Positions 8,140-16,522 of a stretch of 24,708 nucleotides of DNA are shown piece after piece. The notes below the pieces were generated by a model, which was not told the origin of the DNA, ran no database searches, and saw nothing but the letters and a program-made list of their open reading frames with translations. Made by a program: the position numbers and the translations under genes. Each line of letters begins with the position of its first letter. The first letter of the stretch is position 1. This stretch comes from a virus, in the IMG/VR virus record IMGVR_UViG_3300007960_000177, positions 1 to 24,708 of that record. The stretch is one strand, 5' to 3'.

Positions 8140-10133
8140 TATTCCTGATCCCTATAGAACGTATATGCGTCAATCCAATCTTGATTTGTTGGATTTAAGA
8201 TACCGTTGGCCGTGAAGAAATTGAAAATTTGAGGATATACCCCAAAGAACGTTCCTTCATTTCCAGGTGCTGCTACTTGGGCTCGTCCATAAATCCATTC
8301 AATGTTGGACGATGTTACCGCTCGACCTGTAGCTCTCAATCCTGATAGCATTGGAGACCATGTTGCTGGCATTGTGTCCTCATTGATACCAAGATTGTCC
8401 GCCAGATCTCGGACGTTCTCGTCAGTGAACAGGGCTGCTGGTCGGAAGTCTTCAGGATCTGTACTGATAGGAGCAGGACGATTAGAAGGACCTGCCCCAC
8501 CAAAGTCTTGAAACTGGACCATCTCAGACGCCATGGACTGAAGGATCTGAAGCCTCTGTTGACGATCAGGCTCACGCCCACGGTTTGCAAGACGATAGTC
8601 ATCGAGCCTTGAACGAAAACCCTGAACCAACATATCGTATTGCTCGCTGTTGGTAGACGTGACTTCTTCGTCTTCAAATCCACTGGAGCGTAGCATACTA
8701 CGGAAGATTGACGCCTCGTCCGGAGAAATAGATGTAATGGCTTCTTGAGCAGATGCAAGACTCGCAGACTCAGCTTCAGCAATTGCGCGTTGAGCAGCAT
8801 CCTGATTAACCTGGGCCCCACGCCACTCGGCTACCATGCCTTGCCATTGGGTTTCTGTTACTCCCATATGATATTCAGATCTCAACTCTGCAAGACTGAT
8901 GTCTTGAAGCCACGCAGCATTTTCATCAAAATTGTTCATGTACCTTTCAAAGGTAACACCACCATCTCCAGGACGATTGTAGTTGGGATTTGCCACATTG
9001 AAGCGTGCTTCTTCCTCTAAGCTTCGCACATAGGCTCTTTCTCTAGGGTCAAGACCTGCAAGCATATCTTCTGTTACAGGTTGTCCGGAAGCAGCAGCAT
9101 TGGCGGCAGAGTTGAAACGTTGTTCATTGACTCGGTTTCTAATAAGCTGTTGTTCAGAAAACCTAGAGTTAATATCAGATACAACACCAGCTCTGACTGT
9201 AGGATCATCAATATCTCGAGCGGCGGCAAGAGCTCCTGCTTGATCACCCCTATACCTAGCCATGATGTCGTCCGATTGACGATATACCTCTCTTGCAATT
9301 GAGGTATCCTCGACCATAGTCTTAAGAGCGGCCATAGCTTCAGGATCGACAGTCAATCGCGCAGGATCATTTTCACCTAGTTCCTCACGGCGTTCTAGTT
9401 CTGCCATAAGGTTTTCAGCATGACCATCTGCTCCATCAGCAACAGCTCTACGGATCGATGCGTCGTAGATTGCGGCAACTTGGTTCTGAACATAAGCTGC
9501 TGCTCTTTCGGGACTATGACCTTCGCGTCTTGAAATTTCAGCTGCTTGCTGTCGGATCAAAGTTTCAGAGCGTTGAAGCGCTTCAGGACTAGTGTATCTG
9601 GAAGCAGCTGATGCTACCTCCTGAGCCATCGATGTTTGAAGCAGTTCAATATTGTACTCATTCATTTGAGTACGTTCATGGTTTGCAATAGTGCCGGCTT
9701 CGGCGTTAAATCTTGCGTTTAACCAACGATCTACAGCAATCCTTGCTTCGTCAGACATTTCTCCTGAAGCATACTCTTCACGCCAGGATTGGAAGTCTTG
9801 CTGGGCTTGAGCAAAAGCCCCACGCGTATTTCCGCCTTGTCGAGAATACAATCCGTTTTCAGGGTCAAGCAGGTATTGCTGTTCCCATTGACCATATGCT
9901 GTTTGGATCTCAAGAAGAGAAGCATCATCCTCTTCCCGTTTAATCTCTTCAGCGATAGTGGTCAAAGCCCCTGCAGCAGATCCAATAGATCGTCCGGCAG
10001 CCTGTAAGGCTCGAGCTTGTCCACCAAAGTCAGGAACACTGAAGCTTTGGTTTGGCGTATTGACTTCCTGTTGAAGCCCAACGCTACCAACCTGAGGCGC
10101 TCCTGAAAATCCAGGTGTTGGAATTCTAGCCAT
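8139..10133 (-). CDS. Internal virion core protein, T7 gp15-like
   Basis: A 664-residue protein, almost wholly helical and charged after a Pro/Gly/Gln-rich N-terminus (GFSGAPQVGSVGLQQ). Blocks such as ENGLYSRQGGNTRGAFAQAQQDFQSW (about 93-118) and the repeated Ala/Glu/Arg helices match gp15-type inner core proteins, which form a periplasmic tube during DNA ejection. No enzymatic motif is visible. Length is close to that of T7 gp15 (about 750). Its TAA overlaps the ATG of the giant protein (TAATG), tying the synthesis of the two core partners together. Confidence 0.82.
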   Translation of the reverse strand: MARIPTPGFSGAPQVGSVGLQQEVNTPNQSFSVPDFGGQARALQAAGRSIGSAAGALTTIAEEIKREEDDASLLEIQTAYGQWEQQYLLDPENGLYSRQGGNTRGAFAQAQQDFQSWREEYASGEMSDEARIAVDRWLNARFNAEAGTIANHERTQMNEYNIELLQTSMAQEVASAASRYTSPEALQRSETLIRQQAAEISRREGHSPERAAAYVQNQVAAIYDASIRRAVADGADGHAENLMAELERREELGENDPARLTVDPEAMAALKTMVEDTSIAREVYRQSDDIMARYRGDQAGALAAARDIDDPTVRAGVVSDINSRFSEQQLIRNRVNEQRFNSAANAAASGQPVTEDMLAGLDPRERAYVRSLEEEARFNVANPNYNRPGDGGVTFERYMNNFDENAAWLQDISLAELRSEYHMGVTETQWQGMVAEWRGAQVNQDAAQRAIAEAESASLASAQEAITSISPDEASIFRSMLRSSGFEDEEVTSTNSEQYDMLVQGFRSRLDDYRLANRGREPDRQQRLQILQSMASEMVQFQDFGGAGPSNRPAPISTDPEDFRPAALFTDENVRDLADNLGINEDTMPATWSPMLSGLRATGRAVTSSNIEWIYGRAQVAAPGNEGTFFGVYPQIFNFFTANGILNPTNQDWIDAYTFYRDQE

Positions 10134-10135
10134 AG

Positions 10136-10765
10136 TTAAAATCCTGACGGGCTATTAAGGCCGTAACGACGACCCACGCTTGTTCCTGCTAGTGGATTTC
10201 TATAGGAACTTCCAGATGAACTTGTCGACCCCGAAAACATTCCGGAGCTATACGCGGCTCCAGCTGTTCTAGCAGCTCCCTCAAGAAGGGTAGAACCTGC
10301 TGCAAATAACGGGCTTTCAGCATCAGCCCTTGCTTGAAACAGTCCAGCTTGAGACTCAGCGTTCATAGCAGCAACGTCTAGATTTCGTGCCCGTAAGGAT
10401 GTTTCGTCTCGCATGCGAAGGATATCAAGCTCGCCTGCTTCAGCCAAATCTGCTGTTAATAGGACATTAGTCTCGTCGTCATCCCCATCAACAAGGAAAC
10501 CATTGGCAGCAGCTGCAGATCTAGCAGAGCTAATAGTCTGAGCTATTCTTTGACGATGATCCTGCTCAGCAATCTTGGATCGTTCTAGAAGAGCAGCTTT
10601 ATCCTGTTGAGCAATTGTTGCGTTGTTGCGAGCAACTTGTGCCTGATATTCAGCTTGAGCCTTTGCAGCCTTAGACTGCTGGTAAGCTCCAAGTGCTCCT
10701 ATTGCGGTTCCGGCAACGCTTGTTGCAATGCTGATTGCAGCAACGGTAGAACTGGCAAGTGCCAT
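10136..10765 (-). CDS. Internal virion protein, T7 gp14-like
   Basis: A 209-residue protein with an N-terminal small-residue hydrophobic stretch (VAAISIATSVAGTAIGALGAY, about 8-28), then a long Ala/Gln/Lys helix (QQSKAAKAQAEYQAQVARNN) and a second charged helical region, ending in a Ser/Gly-rich tail. This build is typical of gp14-like ejection proteins, which leave the capsid first and form a channel in the outer membrane. ATG 10765 overlaps the previous stop (TGATG) and has AAGGAG eight bases upstream. GTG 10768 is less well placed. The gp15-like gene follows after two bases. Confidence 0.85.
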   Translation of the reverse strand: MALASSTVAAISIATSVAGTAIGALGAYQQSKAAKAQAEYQAQVARNNATIAQQDKAALLERSKIAEQDHRQRIAQTISSARSAAAANGFLVDGDDDETNVLLTADLAEAGELDILRMRDETSLRARNLDVAAMNAESQAGLFQARADAESPLFAAGSTLLEGAARTAGAAYSSGMFSGSTSSSGSSYRNPLAGTSVGRRYGLNSPSGF

Positions 10766-11220
10766 CACACAGACTCCTTAAACATAAGGGTGCCGGCTCT
10801 TTCATACCCTCGTTTTGAGAGCATTCGATCCACCACATCGTTGTTAACCCCTGCAGAAATTTCAATCATAGACATATCTGCAGAAATTTCCTTGAACCAG
10901 TTATCCCAGGCGTTCAGCAAAATCAAAGCTGCCCGAGATCCTCGAGCACTTTTGTCAACATAAAAGAACAGGTCTTTTGCGACATTATACTCTATAAAAG
11001 GATGAGTTGTAACTTCGGCAATGAAGGCTCCTACAAGCTTATCCTCTGAATTGAAAGCCCCATACGTCAAGACTTCAGGATCAACAATCAGTTTTGCAAG
11101 GATATAAAGACCTCTTTCAATTGCAGGAGGATAATGAGAAACTTGACTTTCCTCATGCATAGCAAGAAGAAGAATTCCCACGTTCTCTAGATCATCAAGT
11201 GTTAGATCGCGACCTTGCAT
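10765..11220 (-). CDS. GNAT-fold acetyltransferase-like protein at the T7 gp13 position
   Basis: A 151-residue protein with a GNAT-like layout: LVGAFIAEVTTHPF strand pair (about 62-75), DLFFYVDKSARGSRAALILLNAW (83-105) at the acetyl-CoA loop and helix, and IEISAGVNNDVVDRMLSKRGYERAGTLMF (119-147), the typical C-terminal strand-helix-strand. The usual Q/RxxGxG/A loop appears here as ARGSRAA. T7 gp13 sits at this position and, as I recall, is grouped with the acetyltransferase-like fold. It may help assemble the inner core or acetylate a virion or host protein. ATG 11220 is chosen over TTG 11223 because it overlaps the nozzle stop as TGATG. Confidence 0.78.
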   Translation of the reverse strand: MQGRDLTLDDLENVGILLLAMHEESQVSHYPPAIERGLYILAKLIVDPEVLTYGAFNSEDKLVGAFIAEVTTHPFIEYNVAKDLFFYVDKSARGSRAALILLNAWDNWFKEISADMSMIEISAGVNNDVVDRMLSKRGYERAGTLMFKESV

Positions 11221-14015
11221 CAATTGCCCCCAACAACTGCATCAGGTATCAATGCCAATATAGTCGAAGGCAATGGATCTTCTTGACGCAAAACATAAGT
11301 TCCATCTTTATTCCAATCTGGTGGAAGAGTAAAGTCTTTCACGCCGCTGAACATTTCTGGCGGTTGACCCCAAAGAGCAGGTGATGAGAAGTTCACTTCT
11401 CTCAAACGAGATCGAACTACGCCGGCTTTCATCCCTATAGTCTTATCGAGGGTGACTGACATGCGGCTGATTTTCTTTGACTTGCCTTGGATACTTTCAG
11501 ACCCTTGACCAGCATCCAGGCGGAGTGTCTCAATTTCAGATGTGTATCCTAATCCGACATGCACGCGAGATGCGGAATTTGCAAGAGTCAATGTTCCATT
11601 CGAGACTGTGCCAGAGATAACGTACCCGTTCGCAAGGCCTGTAACCGACTCCCCTTCAAGATGCCATAGGTTGGACACCGTACTAACAGCTTTCCGCACA
11701 TTTCCACCGCTGTGGTAGGCTGCAAATCCTGTTCCATCAACGTTAGATCTGTTGTTTTGAAGTTCAAAGGTCGTTGCTGTGACATTTGCTACCGTATACC
11801 CTGTGCCGTTGATGTCTGTTGTGTCAAGCTTAAAGCCTTGCGTTTCAGAAGCATCGATGACGTTAATGCCCTCAATGTCAACTGTATCCCCGTTGCTAAA
11901 ACCGTGAGAACTCGATGTCGTAACCACCAACGGATCAGCCAGAGTGTAACTTGAAATCGCAACAGGGCTGTCAATAGTAACCGACGAGTCCACAAATATT
12001 GCATCTTGAATATCTGTAAATTTACGATCGTCCATACGTTCGACATATTTAACAGTCCTTGAACCAATTGTTCTTTCAACCAAAACATAAAGCCTATCAT
12101 CAGTCCCCTCCCTGACTGCTGCAACAGATTTGATTTTACCTTTTGTTGTATGTCTATGCCATGCGAACTTTTCTTGTTCGCGCAGGTATGTAAGGCCGAG
12201 CATGACCCCATCGTCACGCACCGCCCACACAATGGAATACGGTGCAATTGCAAATGTCCAATCTGTAATTTCGTTGAAGTCTAATAAGTGCCTAGCTAAA
12301 ATTGAAATATCATTTCCAGAATAAGCATCATTAGCGAACTGATACCCAAGATCCCGGACAATTTGCCCGGGTTGCAAATAAAGGACTGTTTCCCCGGCCA
12401 CAAGAGGGGGTACCGAAACTTTGTCTGATCCGTAATAGGTTTGAGGAACAACCTGAATATCAGCCGGCCGGATAATACCGTCAGGCCCTGTTACAGACCA
12501 CTCAGCCCCTGACGTCATAACAATTAGATCCTTGATTGGAACAAGGCCTCGAATTTCATTAGCTTTTGTCGACGCAATTGTTGCTGTAATACTGTCGCCG
12601 TCGCGAGGAGGAGAGCTCACGGAAAAGTTTTTAAAATTACCAGTTTGACTTAAGAACAACGTTTGAGTACGGTTGTCTGTATTGGCAAACACTTTACGCT
12701 GCTTAAAGAAGCCGGAAACCGACGGGAAATTCCCTGTTCCTACAAAAGGGTTCCTAAATTTAGGCGGGGTGTCAGAAACATCAGGAGCAATATTATCATC
12801 AGTAAAGCTGTTTGTTTCTGAATTTCCAATAAAACCATAAAGGCCATTGTCTTCGCGATAAACAGCATAGCTTTCAGCATTAACAGCGGAGGTCCAGGAA
12901 ATAGTGTTATCCCTGGTAGTATTGGAGTTTGTGACTTCAAAAAATTGCCTGTTTGAAGATCCGCCTGAACTATAAGCCGTATAACCTGTGCTGTCTATAT
13001 CTGCTGATGTGGTGTCTTGAAGTTCAAAAGTGTTTGTAGCAGAATTAGATACAAGGTAAACCTTGTTGTTGATCTCGGTCATACCAACTACGCCCTGGAT
13101 ATAAATTTCATCTCCATCAGTGTAAGGGTGTCCGGTGATTGTCACAACAGCGGGATCGGCTTGTGTAATGTTACTGATTGTTTCAGTTGTGGTGTGTAAA
13201 CCTCTAAGGCTTTCTTCAGATGTTTCTCTGTTAATTGCAGTAACCACATACCGATCTGTTTCAGAACCTGTAGAATTTACAGTAACACTAACCCCTGTTG
13301 GAAATACCTGTTCGGGTTGAAATGTTATTTCTGTTAAAGTCCAGGCGTCGTTTGCGGTTCTTGTTAAATCTCTTGGAGCATATGAAGGATGACAAATGGT
13401 CATCACATCTGCCGACTGAACAAAAGATAACTCATTCAAATCAGCTTCAAGATAAGGTGTAGAAATTTCATAAGGAATATTGGCAGACCCACCAGATACG
13501 TAAGAGGTGTACGCTGAACCATCGATGTTGGTTCCACCCATATCTTGAAGTTCAAAGGTATTAGCAGCAACGTTATTGACCTTGAATTGTCGATTATTCA
13601 ATTCAGTCATGCCTACAACACTTGTTATAAACACCTCATCCCCGTTTGAAAGACCGTGAGATGTTGAGGTTATAACAACAGGATCTGCAGAAGTGGCTGC
13701 AGTTATTGTTTTGCTTCCTGTGCTTTCAAGAACCAATCCACCTCCAGTATGAAAGCGGATATATTGGTCTCCTATTTCCAACACATATGTTTGAGTTGTG
13801 TTGAATTCAAATTCATGGAGATTAACAGTCTTTGAACTGTCCTTGACCTCAGCTACAAATTGCAAACCTGCCCGGTTCAAAACACCGCCTTGTGCCCGAA
13901 CAAAGTAATTTTCACACTTTGAAAGAGACTCACGATATCTAGAAATATCAACCCTTGCACCAATTGCGGGGGAAACCTCACCACCGCTCAGATCTGATTG
14001 AATAACCTTAACCAT
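11220..14015 (-). CDS. Tail tubular protein B (T7 gp12-like nozzle) with FCCH-like inserts
   Basis: A 931-residue protein that should form the hexameric tail nozzle. The N-terminus DLSGGEVSPAIGARVDISRYRES with CENYFVRAQGGVLNRAGLQFV (residues 8-54), the SVSGFFKQRKVFANTDNRTQTLFLSQ block (about 432-457) and the LVPIKDLIVMTSGAEW segment (about 491-506) are typical of the family. Three FCCH-like beta modules are inserted at about 103-176, 280-352 and 687-772, and an FN3-like segment (TISWTSAVNAESYAVYR) at about 357-415. It is longer than T7 gp12 (about 800 residues) largely because of these. ATG 14015 has AAGGA eight bases upstream. Its TGA overlaps the next ATG (TGATG). Confidence 0.93.
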   Translation of the reverse strand: MVKVIQSDLSGGEVSPAIGARVDISRYRESLSKCENYFVRAQGGVLNRAGLQFVAEVKDSSKTVNLHEFEFNTTQTYVLEIGDQYIRFHTGGGLVLESTGSKTITAATSADPVVITSTSHGLSNGDEVFITSVVGMTELNNRQFKVNNVAANTFELQDMGGTNIDGSAYTSYVSGGSANIPYEISTPYLEADLNELSFVQSADVMTICHPSYAPRDLTRTANDAWTLTEITFQPEQVFPTGVSVTVNSTGSETDRYVVTAINRETSEESLRGLHTTTETISNITQADPAVVTITGHPYTDGDEIYIQGVVGMTEINNKVYLVSNSATNTFELQDTTSADIDSTGYTAYSSGGSSNRQFFEVTNSNTTRDNTISWTSAVNAESYAVYREDNGLYGFIGNSETNSFTDDNIAPDVSDTPPKFRNPFVGTGNFPSVSGFFKQRKVFANTDNRTQTLFLSQTGNFKNFSVSSPPRDGDSITATIASTKANEIRGLVPIKDLIVMTSGAEWSVTGPDGIIRPADIQVVPQTYYGSDKVSVPPLVAGETVLYLQPGQIVRDLGYQFANDAYSGNDISILARHLLDFNEITDWTFAIAPYSIVWAVRDDGVMLGLTYLREQEKFAWHRHTTKGKIKSVAAVREGTDDRLYVLVERTIGSRTVKYVERMDDRKFTDIQDAIFVDSSVTIDSPVAISSYTLADPLVVTTSSSHGFSNGDTVDIEGINVIDASETQGFKLDTTDINGTGYTVANVTATTFELQNNRSNVDGTGFAAYHSGGNVRKAVSTVSNLWHLEGESVTGLANGYVISGTVSNGTLTLANSASRVHVGLGYTSEIETLRLDAGQGSESIQGKSKKISRMSVTLDKTIGMKAGVVRSRLREVNFSSPALWGQPPEMFSGVKDFTLPPDWNKDGTYVLRQEDPLPSTILALIPDAVVGGN
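11700..11957 (-). repeat. FCCH-like module, copy 3 of 3
   Basis: This segment encodes residues about 687-772: DPLVVTTSSSHGFSNGDTVDIEG, then a longer loop, TTFELQN and FAAYHSGGNV. It is more diverged and longer than copies 1 and 2, yet keeps the FELQ codons in the same DNA form (TTGAAGTTCAAA near 11758). Confidence 0.75.
12960..13178 (-). repeat. FCCH-like module, copy 2 of 3
   Basis: This segment encodes residues about 280-352: DPAVVTITGH, GDEIYIQGVVGMTEINN, NTFELQD and YTAYSSGG. It is the closest relative of copy 1, and the two also share DNA at the FELQD codons (TTGAAGTTCAAA on the plus strand at about 13017 and 13545). It is followed by an FN3-like segment. Confidence 0.8.
13488..13709 (-). 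repeat. FCCH-like module, copy 1 of 3
   Basis: This segment of the nozzle gene encodes residues about 103-176: TITAATSADPVVITSTSHG, GDEVFITSVVGMTELNN, then NTFELQD and YTSYVSGG. The scaffold DPxVVT...GDxxxIxxVxGMTExNN...NTFELQD...G is shared with the other two copies. Confidence 0.8.
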
Positions 14016-14018
14016 GAT

Positions 14019-14612
14019 TTAGATCCTTGCTGTAATCCAACTTGCCTCAGGAGGCTCTTCGGTTCGTCCCTCGTTAGCATCTGTGGCTCCGGCCTGCAAA
14101 ATCAGTCCTTCTGCTTCTTGCATTAGCAATCGTTTGATACCACCGTCGCCTGTTAAAGGCATTGCAACCCTTGAAGCAAGCATGAACGAAAACGCCATAG
14201 TAAACTCACTATCAAACCGTGTGGGATCTGAAATATCAGCTGTGTATCTAAACTCAGCGTTGTCCTCGTCCGTCAAAATAACTTTAGTATCATCGGAAAG
14301 AAGACCAATCTCAAAATCTAGTGTAGGAAGGTTTCGTCCTAATGGGTTAACAATTTCAATAATACGCAACGCATCGGACGGATAGGCATAAGCATTATCC
14401 CAATTCCCTGGAACAGTCACACTCAAAGTTGCAGGACTTGCAAACTTGGTTGCGAAGTTCCAGGGATGGCGGCGCATGACCTCTTTGCGAACGTCTTCAT
14501 ACACAAGATTAATTTGCTCTGCCTCAACACTTGCTTCAGACAAATCGGAAATATCATAACGATCGCCGATATGTTGAAGAGCAAGCTTACCAATCTGAGT
14601 TTGAGACGTCAT
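14019..14612 (-). CDS. Tail tubular protein A (T7 gp11-like adaptor)
   Basis: A 197-residue protein of the gp11-like adaptor family, which forms a ring between portal and nozzle. The N-terminal helix block IGKLALQHIGDRYDISDLSEAS (with the usual ALxxIG), AEQINLVYEDVRKEVMRRHPWNFA (about 31-54) and the later YPSDALRIIEI block are diagnostic. Near the end AFSFMLASRVAMPLTGD and the LLMQEAEGLILQAGATDANEG helix are also as in the family. Length matches. It starts at ATG 14612 with AAGGA upstream and stops three bases before the gene for tail tubular protein B, its direct partner. Confidence 0.94.
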   Translation of the reverse strand: MTSQTQIGKLALQHIGDRYDISDLSEASVEAEQINLVYEDVRKEVMRRHPWNFATKFASPATLSVTVPGNWDNAYAYPSDALRIIEIVNPLGRNLPTLDFEIGLLSDDTKVILTDEDNAEFRYTADISDPTRFDSEFTMAFSFMLASRVAMPLTGDGGIKRLLMQEAEGLILQAGATDANEGRTEEPPEASWITARI

Positions 14613-14623
14613 TGATCAAATCC

Positions 14624-14929
14624 TTACAGATCTTGAGCAGCTTGGGCTGCTGATTGGGGCCGACGAGACGTCGACATTTTTGTCTTAGAAGCTTTTGGTT
14701 TAGAACCAGGAGATTTTTTAGCCTTTGTGATCCCTGATGTAATCAAACCATCGTAGTTTTTGGTTCTGACGTTATCCATCTCACCAATTTCAGAAGTACT
14801 AGAAATCACTTCAACCCCGGAACGCTTATGATTGAAGTCGTCGGGAACGTCTGTATAGACAGTGTCTTTTTCAAAATAGCCGTATTCGTTAGAATAAGCC
14901 GGCTCGTGGAAACGAAGTGTTTTAGGCAT
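14624..14929 (-). CDS. Small protein with basic tail, unknown function
   Basis: A 101-residue protein. The first half is ordered-looking and rich in aromatic and acidic residues (FHEPAYSNEYGYFEKDTVYTDVPDDF). From about residue 70 it is a Lys/Ser/Pro/Arg-rich tail, ITKAKKSPGSKPKASKTK, ending in Ala/Gln. The basic tail could contact DNA or the acidic inner capsid surface. Position between the decoration protein and tail tube protein A suggests a minor virion or assembly role, but I do not recognise a family. GGAGGAG lies six bases before ATG 14929, so it is expected to be well translated. Confidence 0.75.
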   Translation of the reverse strand: MPKTLRFHEPAYSNEYGYFEKDTVYTDVPDDFNHKRSGVEVISSTSEIGEMDNVRTKNYDGLITSGITKAKKSPGSKPKASKTKMSTSRRPQSAAQAAQDL

Positions 14930-14954
14930 AGGTTTCTCCTCCGGAAGATGGATC

Positions 14955-14980
14955 GGGAGAGAGCCGAATGACTCTCTCCC
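14955..14980 (-). terminator. 9-base-pair GC-rich hairpin after the capsid genes
   Basis: GGGAGAGAG (14955-14963) and CTCTCTCCC (14972-14980) are exact inverted copies around an eight-base loop. In the transcript the stem follows the decoration protein gene by about 20 bases. There is no U-run after it, so it is not a standard intrinsic terminator. It could be a partial terminator, a processing site, or a 3' stabiliser that raises capsid mRNA relative to the tail genes. Confidence 0.45.
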
Positions 14981-14998
14981 TCACCGCGTTATGCTGTC

Positions 14999-15484
14999 TT
15001 AGTTGACAGCGTCAGGTAGTGCGACCCAATTTTTTGGATCCTTCGTCAGGAACGCATTGATCGTCCCTGCCGTCGTCGTTGTGGTGGCCGTGGTGACAAG
15101 AACACCTAGATAGCGCTCATAGGCAACACCGGCACCGGTTGGCAACGCACCAACATAGATAACACCACCAGCGTCAAGCGCGGCGGCATTTGCATCATCG
15201 CCGTCGGTCACATACGTCGGAGTCAGGACGTGTGTGGAAGCAGTCCCGTCAACCGCGATTGCTGCGGCTGCATCAGAGGCGAGTTGAAACTGGATAGTAC
15301 CAGCCGAGCCGCCTGTGATGATCGATGTTGAACCGGTCTGAATGACCAGATACATAGGTTCACCGCTGCCAAGGTCTTGTGGTTGTGAACCAAGGTCGAT
15401 AACGTCACCGACAAGGGCGGTTCCTGCGGTTGCCGAAACATCAACATTATCGCAGAATTCAAGTAGTTCGTCGAGAATAGCCAT
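14999..15484 (-). CDS. Bbp16-like capsid decoration protein
   Basis: A 161-residue, Ala/Thr/Gly-rich beta protein. The N-terminus (MAILDELLEFCDNVDVSATAG), the DVIDLGSQPQDLGSGEPMYL block (about 27-46), the GTIQFQLASD strand and the terminal KDPKNWVALPDAVN follow the Bbp16 family, whose members cement or decorate the BPP-1-type capsid. It is placed right after the major capsid gene, as in that phage group. The ribosome site AAGGAG overlaps the capsid stop (CTAAGGAG). A strong hairpin follows the gene. Confidence 0.85.
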   Translation of the reverse strand: MAILDELLEFCDNVDVSATAGTALVGDVIDLGSQPQDLGSGEPMYLVIQTGSTSIITGGSAGTIQFQLASDAAAAIAVDGTASTHVLTPTYVTDGDDANAAALDAGGVIYVGALPTGAGVAYERYLGVLVTTATTTTTAGTINAFLTKDPKNWVALPDAVN

Positions 15485-15497
15485 TGATCAGTTCTCC

Positions 15498-16505
15498 TTA
15501 GTTCAGGCTGTCTTCGTTGACGCGAAGTGCGTCAACACGACGGATGGGAATACCACCCCAGCTGGTCTGCATCGTACCACCGACCATTTCTGTGGTCAAG
15601 GTAGAATTAGAAACAGCAGCGGCAGTTTGGCGACGCAGGAAGGACAAGATCTGCTTGTCCATATACCATGCGCAACGGCCCATGCTTGGGTTCGGAATTT
15701 CCGTCCAGGCCTGGAACATCAGATCGTTCAGATCAGGACCGGTTGCCGCATCTGCCGTAAGCAGGGAACGGTCAATCGAGTGGATCCGAACAGCATAACG
15801 CCAATCACGAACAGTCATACCAACATCCCAACGGTAATGGGTGCGGTATACCTGACGCAATCCAGTGGTTCCACCGACCGTGTCTTGGTCAGTGACTTCA
15901 CCAAGGTCACGGGTCTGAAGGCCGGCTTTCGAACCTTTAGGAATAATCCCATGACAGGTGTTAGGAGACCAGCAAACCAACCAGATCGATGCACAATCGG
16001 TTTGGCCATTAGCCGCACCACCATCGATCATATTGTCCCCGTTTTCAGCCGTTGTGTCAGCATAACGAGGAGCAAGGCCGGTAAATTCTTCAGGTGCCGA
16101 CGACTCGTCGCCATAGAAGATTTTCGTGGCCAAGGTTTGGTTCATGCCCTCAATGTGAGGACGATCTTCCTGAAGGCGGAAAGCAGCCGGGTTACCGGCC
16201 ATTTCAACCAAGGCTTTGTCGACAGCGGAGTAGTCTTCCATCATCGCGGTATTGTCCGTGATTTGGGTCGAACGACTCTTGGTCGGTTGAACGAAACCGT
16301 ACATTTTACGGAACGTCGGGCTGGGCAGACCTGTACGAATAGACGAACGGTGACCAGTCGTGAGGTTGCCCTCAAGCCAGGTCATGTCAGCCAAGATTTC
16401 GTTGGTCTGGTTCAAGATTTCAACAACATCAGCGATGCTGCCATCAGGGTCAGTGACCTTCGCAAGATCAGCGAGGGTCGGATTATTAACGCCAAGCGTG
16501 GCCAT
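15498..16505 (-). CDS. Major capsid protein (BPP-1 Bbp17/GP7-like)
   Basis: A 335-residue HK97-fold shell protein of the BPP-1 type. Family blocks in order are LTLADLAK-like NPTLADLAKVTDPDG (about 8-22), ILNQTNEILADMTWLEGNL (about 30-48), HRSSIRTGLP, ALVEMAGNPAAFRL, FYGDESSAPEEFTGLAPRY, SIWLVCWSPNTCHGIIPKGSKAGL, a VRDWRYAVRI block and the C-terminal GIPIRRVDAL. Length is normal for the family. ATG 16505 has AAAGGAG seven bases upstream, one of the best ribosome sites in the window, in keeping with the most abundant virion protein. The scaffold precedes it and the decoration protein follows. Confidence 0.96.
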   Translation of the reverse strand: MATLGVNNPTLADLAKVTDPDGSIADVVEILNQTNEILADMTWLEGNLTTGHRSSIRTGLPSPTFRKMYGFVQPTKSRSTQITDNTAMMEDYSAVDKALVEMAGNPAAFRLQEDRPHIEGMNQTLATKIFYGDESSAPEEFTGLAPRYADTTAENGDNMIDGGAANGQTDCASIWLVCWSPNTCHGIIPKGSKAGLQTRDLGEVTDQDTVGGTTGLRQVYRTHYRWDVGMTVRDWRYAVRIHSIDRSLLTADAATGPDLNDLMFQAWTEIPNPSMGRCAWYMDKQILSFLRRQTAAAVSNSTLTTEMVGGTMQTSWGGIPIRRVDALRVNEDSLN

Positions 16506-16522
16506 AATAGGCTCCTTTCAAA

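Noticed and set aside
11700-13709. FCCH-like modules as a sign of a ubiquitin-activating enzyme.
   Set aside because: The name comes from a small beta fold shared with E1 enzymes. The host protein is a tail nozzle and no adenylation or cysteine domain is present.
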